20,148 nucleotides of DNA from CAUYUA01 sp963575675 (GTDB taxonomy: Bacteria > Pseudomonadota > Alphaproteobacteria > Azospirillales > Azospirillaceae). Shown piece by piece: positions 13,717-20,148 of the stretch. Numbering within the stretch: the first letter of the stretch is position 1; each line of letters opens with the position of its first letter. The position numbers and the translations under genes were made by a program. The notes beneath the pieces were generated by a model. The model worked only from the letters and a program-made list of their open reading frames with translations, was not told where the DNA came from and ran no database searches. The stretch is from the NCBI GenBank assembly GCA_963575675.1, contig CAUYUA010000248.1:1-20148 (forward strand). Reading direction: 5' to 3'.

Positions 13717-15666
13717 ATGGTTCAATCCGTCAGCTCGTTGGCGTTCAGCTCAGAGGCGTCTCTCGCCGAAGCGCTTACACTGGCTCAGGATCATCGACGG
13801 GCAGGACGAGAGTCTGAAGCCGCCCTGGTTTGCCGACATATTCTTGATGCGTCTCCTGAGCACCCTCAGGCTTTGCATCTGTTGGGACTCTTGGCGCTCG
13901 ACGCCGGAGACTCTGCGAAGGCCACCGAGGCTTTGGGACGATCTCTCGCCAGCAATTTCTCCGATCCCGATGTTTGGTACGACTTCGCCACGGCTCTGCG
14001 CGGTTGCGGACAAGGCTCTTTGGCCGCCGACGCCTATGGTCGAGCCCTTGAGTTGCGTCCCGAAATGGTTGAGGCGTGGTTCAATATGGGGCTTCTGCTG
14101 GATCAAGCCGGACAATCCATCGACGCCGTTGACTGTTTTCGCAAGTCGTTGGACGTAAAAGACGCTCCGCCAATCGATTGCGTCGCAGAAAAAGTCATTC
14201 AAAGCGAAGAAATTTGGTTGCGCCTTGGCGCCGCCATGATCCGCGCCGGAAGACCCTTTGAGGCGGTCGGCGCTTATCGACGCGCCAACAAAATCAATCC
14301 AGAGCGCATTGAAGGTCATTTTCATTTAGCGGTCACTCTGCAAAGCATCGGCCAAATCGATGCCGCTGTCGTTTTCTATCGCCAAGCTCTAGCGCTTGAT
14401 CCAACATCGATTGACATTTGGAGCCGTTTGGGAAGCGCTTTGGCCGCCATAGATCGTTTGACCGAATCCATTACATGCTATCACAAAGCGTTGGATTTGC
14501 TTCCGGACGCCATGGAACTTCCTGAACGCGCGGAGCTTAAGGAAAGTTTGGCTTCCATTTACATGGTCTTGGCCAACCGTTGCGCTCCTGATCGCGAGCG
14601 CGACCAAGCCATTGGTTATTATCAGGCCGTTGTCGCCTTGTCGCCCGAGCGATCCGAGGCGCACTTCCAGTTGGCGCGGTTGTGGAGCGCCGTTGGTCGC
14701 ATAGATCAAGCGGCTCCGGCCTTGCGGCGGTCTTTGGAAGCCTTATCCGATGAGGCGTTGATTGAGACTCATTTAACGCGCTCACCCGTTGCGCGAGGGA
14801 AGCATCCTCTTTTGGCGTCGATTCTTTCGGTTTGTCCTCAGGTTCACGTCGTGGATGTTGGGGCCAACCCCATTGAGCGCTCGCCGCCATATTTGTCTTT
14901 GTTGCGGGCGGGGCAGGCGCGAGTGATCGGATTTCAGCCGAATCCGATGATTATGGCGCGTCTGGAGCGGCGCAAAGGGATTTTTGAGGTTTATTATCCT
15001 TATGCCATCGGCGATGGAAGACGTCATCACTTGCGGCTGTGTCGTCAAGAAGATATGTCCTCGCTTTTAGAGCCCAACATTCGTCTTTTGTCATGGTTTC
15101 ATGATCTTGGTCGTTGGGGCGCCGTGACACAAGAAGTCGAAGTTGAAACCCTACGCCTTGATGATGTTGCGGAGATCGAGACGATTGATTTTCTTCGGAT
15201 CGATCAACAAGGCGCCGCCTTGATGATCTTGAAAAACGCAGAGCGGCGGCTGAACGAGTGTTTGGTGACGCAGGTCAAGGTAGAGTTTTTGCCTCTCTAT
15301 TCAGAGCAGCCGTTATTTTCGGATGTTGAGGCTTTTCTACGGGAGCGAGGGTTTCTGTTGCATCATTTGGAAGCGCCGCAAACCGGAGCTGTGGCGCCTT
15401 TGGCGGTTCCGCGCGGGGTGCAGGCGGGAAACGGAGGCCAGATTCTATCGGCGGACGCTGTTTTCTTGCGGGATTTTACGCAATGGGGAGCGTGCTCTGA
15501 TGAGCGTTTGCTGCGTATGGCCGCGATTTTGCATGATTGCTATGGAGCATTCGATTTAACGCTGCGCTCTCTCATGCTTTATGACCAGGCGCGTGGATTA
15601 GGTTATGCAGAAAAATACAAACTTCAAGCAGAACGATGGCTTGGCGGTAGCGACTCACAAAAATAA
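13717..15666 (+). CDS. TPR-repeat protein fused to an FkbM-type methyltransferase domain
   Basis: About 649 residues in two parts. Residues 15-345 are tetratricopeptide repeats (for example SDPDVWYDFATALRGCGQ, MVEAWFNMGLLLDQAG, HFHLAVTLQSIGQIDAAV), a protein-binding scaffold. Residues 375-555 resemble FkbM methyltransferases: VVDVGANP is the SAM-binding loop, then VIGFQPNP, the YAIGDG strand, TLRLDD, IDFLRID and VEFLPLY. In typical members the second motif is FEP and the later one KID(V/I)(E/Q)GAEL; here they read FQP and RIDQQGAAL, so two acidic positions are changed and activity is uncertain. No signal peptide or membrane segment. FkbM domains usually O-methylate sugars or small molecules; the target here is unknown. 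The start is ATG 13717; TTG 13708 is also in frame. Convergent with a second methyltransferase gene. Confidence 0.85.
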   Translation: MVQSVSSLAFSSEASLAEALTLAQDHRRAGRESEAALVCRHILDASPEHPQALHLLGLLALDAGDSAKATEALGRSLASNFSDPDVWYDFATALRGCGQGSLAADAYGRALELRPEMVEAWFNMGLLLDQAGQSIDAVDCFRKSLDVKDAPPIDCVAEKVIQSEEIWLRLGAAMIRAGRPFEAVGAYRRANKINPERIEGHFHLAVTLQSIGQIDAAVVFYRQALALDPTSIDIWSRLGSALAAIDRLTESITCYHKALDLLPDAMELPERAELKESLASIYMVLANRCAPDRERDQAIGYYQAVVALSPERSEAHFQLARLWSAVGRIDQAAPALRRSLEALSDEALIETHLTRSPVARGKHPLLASILSVCPQVHVVDVGANPIERSPPYLSLLRAGQARVIGFQPNPMIMARLERRKGIFEVYYPYAIGDGRRHHLRLCRQEDMSSLLEPNIRLLSWFHDLGRWGAVTQEVEVETLRLDDVAEIETIDFLRIDQQGAALMILKNAERRLNECLVTQVKVEFLPLYSEQPLFSDVEAFLRERGFLLHHLEAPQTGAVAPLAVPRGVQAGNGGQILSADAVFLRDFTQWGACSDERLLRMAAILHDCYGAFDLTLRSLMLYDQARGLGYAEKYKLQAERWLGGSDSQK

Positions 15667-15686
15667 TAAGATGTAAAGAACCAGGC

Positions 15687-15713
15687 GGGACTGGGAACAC
15701 AGTTCTCGGCCCC
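15687..15713 (+). terminator. Family-1 palindromic repeat, copy D
   Basis: Arms GGGACTGGGAAC (15687-15698) and GTTCTCGGCCCC (15702-15713) around ACA, 11 of 12 pairs counting two G-T pairs, followed a few bases later by CTTTAATTT. Its arms differ from other copies at several positions yet still pair, so pairing appears to be kept. It lies between the convergent TPR-FkbM and methyltransferase genes, 20 bp after the first stop. Confidence 0.7.
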
Positions 15714-15731
15714 GTCGAGCTCTTTAATTTA

Positions 15732-16727
15732 TTACTCTTTGTTAGGATTCAGAGCGTAGAAACGGAAACATTTAAGGCCGGACATCAAAGCAAGCGCGCG
15801 TCGTCCCCAAGTGTCCGTTTCGTTCAATACATGCTTCTTTGTTTCTTTGTCAGGGTGATGATCGTTTAGATAAGAACTCAACCTCTGAAGCGCAACCGTA
15901 ATGTGGGATTTGTGGAGTTCGGTGATGTCTTCGGCGATTCTTACATCGAATCCACGCAGCTCAAGGCGTTGAACGTTTTCTTGGACCGTGCATGGAGTCG
16001 GTTCGACTCGCTCGCTGTCGCGCCACGCCTTAATGGCGGGATTGTTTAGCTCGGCGCGCTCAATGACGTAGTCGGTAAAGAGCACCTGCCCCCCCGCTTT
16101 AATTATGTCTTTGATTCCATCGAAGAGGTTGTTTTTATTGCGGACAAAGACGAAAGCTTCTTTCGAGAACACGGCGTCGACGCGCCTGTGGTAACTGAAC
16201 GCCTCCGGATCATAGAGCTGGATGGACGCTTGCTTAGACATCCCAGCCTTGATTGAACGCTGCATGGCGGCGTCGGCCAACTCCGGGGAGCTTTCCATGC
16301 CGGTGACCCAAGCGCCGAACTGCGCGGCCATAGCGCGTGTGGAGCCTCCTAAACCGGCCGACAGGTCCAACACAGTCATGGCGGGATTCAGGCCGAGCGG
16401 CTTTAGTAAATAGGGGAAATAATCCGCTCCGCCTGGAGTGACGAAACCGTTTCCCCAGATTATTTCCGCCACTTCGATTCGCGTGGCGGACCAAAGAGGA
16501 AGACCGTGACGATCCAATCCGCCCTTCCAGTTTGCAGGAGCAACGACGGCGCCGCCGGGGGAGTGTTGCGGCGACGGTGTGGGCGCAGGCATGGGCGGCT
16601 GTGCGGGCTCGTCGGCCGAACGCGAATGTTTGAGCGCCGACAGATCATACCCTTCCCACCACGCAATAAAGCGGGTTTTCAAGGGGAGAACGGGCTCGTC
16701 ATCCGTTTTGGCTCGAACCTGCAACAT
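15732..16727 (-). CDS. SAM-dependent methyltransferase with N-terminal WEGYDL motif
   Basis: 331 residues. Seen: a class I Rossmann methyltransferase core with motif I VLDLSAGLGGSTRAMA (119-134), an acidic residue after strand two (VTGMESSPEL, E145), DAVFSKEAFVFV and the AGGQVLFTDYV strand after the post-I region. This resembles the sterol/phosphoethanolamine methyltransferase-like superfamily, but the substrate cannot be named. The N-terminus carries TRFIAWWEGYDLSALK (18-33) and then a Pro-rich linker (about 40-66), which looks like a separate short binding module ahead of the catalytic domain. No signal peptide. The ATG 16727 has only a weak AAGAG upstream. An in-frame 7-C/G run (16089-16095) encodes part of AGGQ. 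Convergent with the TPR-FkbM gene. Confidence 0.85.
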   Translation of the reverse strand: MLQVRAKTDDEPVLPLKTRFIAWWEGYDLSALKHSRSADEPAQPPMPAPTPSPQHSPGGAVVAPANWKGGLDRHGLPLWSATRIEVAEIIWGNGFVTPGGADYFPYLLKPLGLNPAMTVLDLSAGLGGSTRAMAAQFGAWVTGMESSPELADAAMQRSIKAGMSKQASIQLYDPEAFSYHRRVDAVFSKEAFVFVRNKNNLFDGIKDIIKAGGQVLFTDYVIERAELNNPAIKAWRDSERVEPTPCTVQENVQRLELRGFDVRIAEDITELHKSHITVALQRLSSYLNDHHPDKETKKHVLNETDTWGRRALALMSGLKCFRFYALNPNKE

Positions 16728-16966
16728 TGCTCTTGCCCTGATTCAAAAAGAGTTTAACGGCGAACGCAGAAGGATAGATAAAAAAATCCAAAAAGTCGAA
16801 CTTTCGAGAACCCAACCAACTCGCTGAACGATGCTTTGAACTCGGTTGATTGTCCTGCAACTCTCTTCCACAACCAAAAACCACTCCGGTTTCGAACTTG
16901 AGTAGGTCTTCGGCTTCAAGCCATAAAAGAGATTTCAGGCATGGCTTTCGAACGCGAGGAGAGGGC

Positions 16967-16994
16967 TTAAACCAACCAATGCTATGATTATAAT
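16967..16994 (+). promoter_or_regulatory. Candidate sigma-70-type promoter
   Basis: TTAAAC (16967-16972), 16 bp, then a perfect TATAAT (16989-16994). It would start a plus-strand transcript near 17001, more than 700 bp before the next called gene, running through the hairpin and palindrome of this gap. The -35 match is poor and the region is AT-rich, so chance is possible. Confidence 0.25.
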
Positions 16995-17611
16995 GTTTTC
17001 TTTTGGAGAATGCAAGTCAATATCAGGATTCTAAGATTTGTTTCATAGAGATTTTGATAAGAATCAATAAAATCCTCAAAGATTCTAATTTTGTTTTGTT
17101 TGCGATTCGTGTTCCCGCCATTATTTCGACAGATTGACGCATTGTTGCAGGATGGGAGCTTGAAACCTGTCCGAAAAATCCATTCGTGATTTCAATCTAT
17201 TAGATTGTTCAACAACGGCGTGGACGCGCTTTCCTATGACCAACGACATTGCATAAGGTGTATTGTGTTATGACTTTGACCAAAGCTTTGAAGGCTTTTC
17301 AGAACTGCAACCTGAATATTGTCATGGCTTATATGTTTCGTCTGTTTTTATGGACGGATTTTTCCGCTGACGGACATCATCTAATGTGCTCTAATGAGAC
17401 AATATCGTCCTTAATCTTTGTTCTAGGGCTGTCTTAAGCGATCAAAACGCAACACTGCAATGAAAACGTCGCAAAACGCCCTCTATAGTCCCATTTTCGA
17501 TCAAGATCATGCGGACGTGCGTGAAAAAAACCAGATATAAGGCCATTGTCGAATGTGGGAACAATCGGTTTCCGGCTTTATTGAGCGCCTGTTTTGATGC
17601 AATCTTCTTCG

Positions 17612-17637
17612 AATGCGCTTCGGGGGGGGAGCGCGTT
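17612..17637 (+). repeat. Hairpin with an eight-G loop upstream of the exported protein gene
   Basis: Arms AATGCGCT (17612-17619) and AGCGCGTT (17630-17637) pair over 8 positions with one G-T pair. The 10-base loop is TC followed by eight G residues. It lies 67 bp before the start of the exported protein gene, probably in its 5' untranslated leader. Confidence 0.45.
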
Positions 17638-17704
17638 GAGGCGCATTATGAGGCTTGACGTTTGAACGTGGTTTGACGAACGTGATTTGTATAAGGGGAG
17701 AGCG

Positions 17705-18217
17705 ATGAACATTGGACGGAAAGGAGCAGGGATTCTGGCGGGGGTTGTCGGTCTGCTCGTAGCAATGCCCACTTACGTCGACGCGCGCGTTCTCTTCTCC
17801 GAGGCGGAATCCGATTCGGTTGTCGTCGTCCGAACCGCAGATATTCAAACGGCGGATGTCAGCGATATCGATAGTCGAATTGCAGGGGTTCCTCTGGATA
17901 TCGTCAACGTTATTCGAGGTTTTTATGACGCCTTGTCGCGTGGCGACGGCGCCGCCGCTCAAGAATATCTGATCGAAGAAAAGCGTAATCGTGGCCCCTA
18001 CACTGTAAGCAGCATCGAGACGTATTTTTCCAATCTTTCTCCCAGATTGCGCGTTGGACGAATCTCCCAAAACGCGGGGGGCAAAATCGTTGTCGAATAT
18101 AGTTACGGGCGCGCCGGAGGAAAATCTTGTTCGAATCGCGCCGTGGTGACAACCGTCATTCGGAACGGCGTTCGGTTTATTGCTTCGATTCAAGCGTCGA
18201 AAGATCTTTGTCGATAA
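17705..18217 (+). CDS. Small exported protein, possibly NTF2-like
   Basis: 170 residues, not recognised by name. Seen: a signal peptide (MNIGRKGAG, hydrophobic ILAGVVGLLVAM, likely cleavage after VDA at about residue 27), then a variable acidic stretch, then a domain with VIRGFYDALSRGDGAAAQEYL, SIETYFSNL, KIVVEYSYG and FIASIQAS. That order (helix with FYxAL and a GD turn, then curved strands) suggests an NTF2-like fold, which is an inference from pattern only. Two cysteines (KSCSNR and DLC near the C-terminus) could form a disulfide in the periplasm. The ATG 17705 has AGGGGAG close upstream; TTG/earlier starts are less likely. It is followed after 161 bp by the REC-PAS-kinase gene on the same strand; whether they are co-transcribed is unclear. 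Confidence 0.75.
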   Translation: MNIGRKGAGILAGVVGLLVAMPTYVDARVLFSEAESDSVVVVRTADIQTADVSDIDSRIAGVPLDIVNVIRGFYDALSRGDGAAAQEYLIEEKRNRGPYTVSSIETYFSNLSPRLRVGRISQNAGGKIVVEYSYGRAGGKSCSNRAVVTTVIRNGVRFIASIQASKDLCR

Positions 18218-18378
18218 GCGTTCAACGCACGCGATGCGCGCGAAAACGGCGAATGTTTTGAGGAGTTCCGTCTCTTGCGAGACTTCGCCGCTTCTTGGCT
18301 TCGCTCATAGCGGAGGGCGGTCTGTTTGGTTTTTGCGAAGCGTCGGCGGCGCTCTTTTCACCATAAGGTTGTTAGGGC

Positions 18379-19980
18379 ATGAGCCATGATCGCTCTCCCA
18401 TAGACATGGGCCCAAACGACACGGAACGTCCGAAGATTCTGGTTGTAGACGACACATACGCCAATCTCGTTGCTCTCAAGGCTTTGCTGGTGCGCATCGA
18501 TGTCGTTTTGATTGCCGCGTCCAGCGGCAACGAGGCGCTGTCTTTGACGCTGGATCATGAATTCGCCTTAATTCTTCTCGACGTCAACATGCCGGGCATT
18601 TCCGGTTTCGAAGTGGCTCGACTTTTGCGCGACCACCCCAACACGCGCGAAATGCCGATCATCTTTCTGACCGCCACCTACAAGGACAACGCTCACCGAG
18701 TTCAGGGCTATGGCGTTGGGGCCGTTGACTATATCGAAAAGCCCATCGACGAGAAAATTCTTCTTTCCAAGATTCAAATCTTTTTGGACCTGTACCGCAC
18801 CAAGAAAAATCTCTGTCGTATGGCGAATCGCCTCAGCGAACAAAATCAGCGATTGGAGCTGATTTTGGCTTCGATTGCCGATGGCGTGTGCGGTGTTAAC
18901 GCCGATGGACGAATTACTTTCGCCAACGCCGCTATGGGGCAACTGGCGAGACGCTCCACCGATGATTTGATTGGTCGGCAAGCTTACGCCATTTTCCACG
19001 CGGAAGAGCTGGAAAACCTTGCCGCCGGAGACGGCGGGCTTTGGAGATTTGAGAAGAGTCCGATTTATGCGGCGTGTCGACTCGGCAAGACGATGGCGGT
19101 TCGCGACAATATTTTGCGACTGCCCGATGGCGAGGCGATTCCCATTGACTACACCGCCGCGCCGATGGTTTCCGAAAAGCGTGACGCAGGATGCGTTCTT
19201 GTGATTCGCAATGCAACAGAACGTAAGGAATTCGAGGCCGGAATTGAACGCTCGCGTCGTTTGGCCGAAGAAGCCAATCGCGCCAAATCATCGTTCCTGG
19301 CCATTATGAGCCATGAGCTGCGCACGCCTTTGAATACGATTTTAGGCTTTTCCGAGATCATTCGCGATGAAACGCTCGGAGCCTGGCAGACCGGTCGCTA
19401 TAGCGAATACGCTGGAGACATCCACTCCGCCGGGTCTCATTTGTTGGCTCTGATCAACGACATTCTGGATTTGTCGAAGATTGAGGCCGGACGAATGGAG
19501 ATTGCTCCGGAAATGATAGAGATTAAACATGTCATTGCCGGCGTTGTTCGAATTATGCGAGAAAAGATCGCCGCCCATAAATTGGATTTAACGGTGTCTT
19601 TGTCGGATGCGTCGTTGTTGGCGTGGGCGGATGAGCGCGCTTTGAAACAAATTTTGGTGAATTTGCTCTCCAATGCAATAAAATTTACTCCGAACAGCGG
19701 GAAAATCACGATCGTCGCCAATCAAACGGATGACGGAGGCGTGAAAATCTCTGTCTCTGATACAGGACAGGGAATTTCTGTAGAAAAACTGAAGCGATTG
19801 TTTCGGCCTTTTGAGCAAGGAGACAATCGTTATAGTCGTGAGACGGATGGAACGGGTTTGGGATTATCCTTATCAAAAGGACTGGCCGAGATTCACGGCG
19901 GCGCTGTGGCGATCAACAGCAAAGTCGGAGCCGGCACGACAATAGCTGTCACTCTACCGTCGAAACCTAAAGAAAAGTAA
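18379..19980 (+). CDS. Cytoplasmic REC-PAS-histidine kinase
   Basis: 533 residues. Seen in order: a receiver domain (about 18-138) with acidic pair D24-D25, phospho-acceptor D68 in LLDVNMPG, T98 and K121; a linking coiled segment; a PAS domain (about 155-285) with GVNADGRITFANAA; and a histidine kinase core with the H-box SHELRTPLN (H312), N-box LLSNAIKFT (N432), G1 DTGQG (461-465), F-box FRPFEQGD and G2 GTGLGL (491-496). All key residues are present, so it should be an active kinase controlled by its own receiver. There are no membrane segments or signal peptide, so it senses an internal signal or a partner's phosphate. No separate response regulator or partner kinase is in the window, so it is an orphan here. 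Weak AAGG and AGGG sites precede the ATG. Confidence 0.94.
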   Translation: MSHDRSPIDMGPNDTERPKILVVDDTYANLVALKALLVRIDVVLIAASSGNEALSLTLDHEFALILLDVNMPGISGFEVARLLRDHPNTREMPIIFLTATYKDNAHRVQGYGVGAVDYIEKPIDEKILLSKIQIFLDLYRTKKNLCRMANRLSEQNQRLELILASIADGVCGVNADGRITFANAAMGQLARRSTDDLIGRQAYAIFHAEELENLAAGDGGLWRFEKSPIYAACRLGKTMAVRDNILRLPDGEAIPIDYTAAPMVSEKRDAGCVLVIRNATERKEFEAGIERSRRLAEEANRAKSSFLAIMSHELRTPLNTILGFSEIIRDETLGAWQTGRYSEYAGDIHSAGSHLLALINDILDLSKIEAGRMEIAPEMIEIKHVIAGVVRIMREKIAAHKLDLTVSLSDASLLAWADERALKQILVNLLSNAIKFTPNSGKITIVANQTDDGGVKISVSDTGQGISVEKLKRLFRPFEQGDNRYSRETDGTGLGLSLSKGLAEIHGGAVAINSKVGAGTTIAVTLPSKPKEK

Positions 19981-19987
19981 AAAAAAC

Positions 19988-20014
19988 GGGCCCAGGGACA
20001 CAGCCCCTAGACCC
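19988..20014 (+). terminator. Family-1 palindromic repeat, copy E
   Basis: Arms GGGCCCAGGGAC (19988-19999) and GCCCCTAGACCC (20003-20014) around ACA, 9 of 12 pairs, preceded by an A-run and followed by ATTTATTTA. It begins 7 bp after the kinase stop codon, in position to end that transcript. Confidence 0.65.
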
Positions 20015-20087
20015 ATTTATTTACACTCCGTTCGATTGAGAACCCGAGAATCATGCGGCCTCCCTGAATTAAAATGGCCCACTCCCA

Positions 20088-20148
20088 TTCGGTTCGTCAC
20101 AAACTCCAAGTCATGGTTTCCAAAGGCCTTCCGGCCTTTGGCGGGTCG
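20088..20148 (+). repeat. Family-2 structured repeat, copy 2 (cut by window edge)
   Basis: Begins TTCGGTT as in copy 1, then the 25-base segment at 20101-20125 identical to the minus strand of 1788-1812, then a hairpin CCAAAGGCC, TTCC, GGCCTTTGG (20120-20141), then CGGGTCG where copy 1 has TGAGTTC. The element continues beyond the window. It starts 73 bp after family-1 copy E. Confidence 0.75.

Larger units (their letters stand above)
16728..17704. other. Gene-poor AT-rich intergenic stretch of nearly 1 kb
   Basis: No firm gene. Structures seen: a perfect 15-bp palindrome CAATCTA-T-TAGATTG (17193-17207); a bulged 11-pair hairpin at 17048-17077 (loop AAGA) flanked by imperfect 17-bp direct repeats beginning GATTCTAA at 17027 and 17081; and a candidate promoter at 16967-16994. 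A 55-codon plus-strand open frame (17270-17437) has AAGGTG 9 nt before its ATG and could be a small hydrophobic protein, but composition is not clearly coding and I do not call it. No DnaA-box cluster, tRNA or CRISPR repeats. Confidence 0.5.

Noticed and set aside
17655..17695. Promoter for the exported protein from TTGACG and TATAAG
   Set aside because: The two TTGACG hexamers are 29 and 11 bp from TATAAG, so neither has a workable spacing.
17507..18193. 228-codon minus-strand open frame over the exported protein gene
   Set aside because: It overlaps the better-supported plus-strand gene, which has a signal peptide and a ribosome binding site. The minus product is low-complexity in character with no motif.

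Overview
The window looks like chromosome from an alphaproteobacterium, most likely from the Rhodospirillales/Acetobacterales side. The basis is gene content: a ParC with the alphaproteobacterial C-terminal ending, a tandem active/inactive M16 peptidase pair, a Rhizobium-type asparaginase, a fused TPR-FkbM protein and a cytoplasmic REC-PAS-histidine kinase. GC is moderate in genes and clearly lower in the long gaps. I see no phage, transposase, CRISPR array, tRNA or rRNA. The placement is inference from protein character; no search was run.

Layout. (1) 42-3258, minus strand: coaBC (coenzyme A synthesis), then an Rrf2-family regulator, then cysteine synthase cysK. The set is coherent: CysK makes the cysteine that CoaB ligates to phosphopantothenate, and the regulator next to cysK resembles cysteine-responsive CymR more than IscR. 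(2) 3673-3918, minus: a small conserved-looking hypothetical gene between two AT-richer gaps (one about 1 kb). (3) 4947-7350, plus: a Rhizobium-type L-asparaginase and a zinc-free quinone oxidoreductase. (4) 7486-8193, minus: an alpha/beta hydrolase, divergent from (5) 8357-13448, plus: two overlapping exported M16 peptidase-family genes, then parC. (6) 13717-15666, plus: a TPR-FkbM fusion protein, convergent with (7) 15732-16727, minus: a SAM-dependent methyltransferase. (8) A gene-poor AT-rich gap of about 1 kb. (9) 17705-19980, plus: a small exported protein and a REC-PAS-histidine kinase.

The least ordinary content is in the intergenic DNA. Two dispersed repeat families are visible. Family 1 is a palindrome (arms GGGxCCAGGGAC and GTCCCTGGxCCC around a 3-base loop, usually ACA, often followed by T-rich sequence). 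It occurs near position 1 (cut by the window edge), at 7394, 11121 (degraded), 13659, 15687 and 19988, always just behind the end of a gene. Family 2 has a 25-base identical single-stranded core next to a 9-bp hairpin. It occurs at 1762-1824 (minus) and 20088-20148 (plus, cut by the window edge), and one stem pair differs by a compensatory A-T to G-C change. The parC to TPR-FkbM gap stacks several hairpins, some mutually exclusive, directly in front of a family-1 hairpin with a T-rich tail that ends about 20 bp before the next start codon. That arrangement could be either a pile-up of terminators or an attenuator-like leader.
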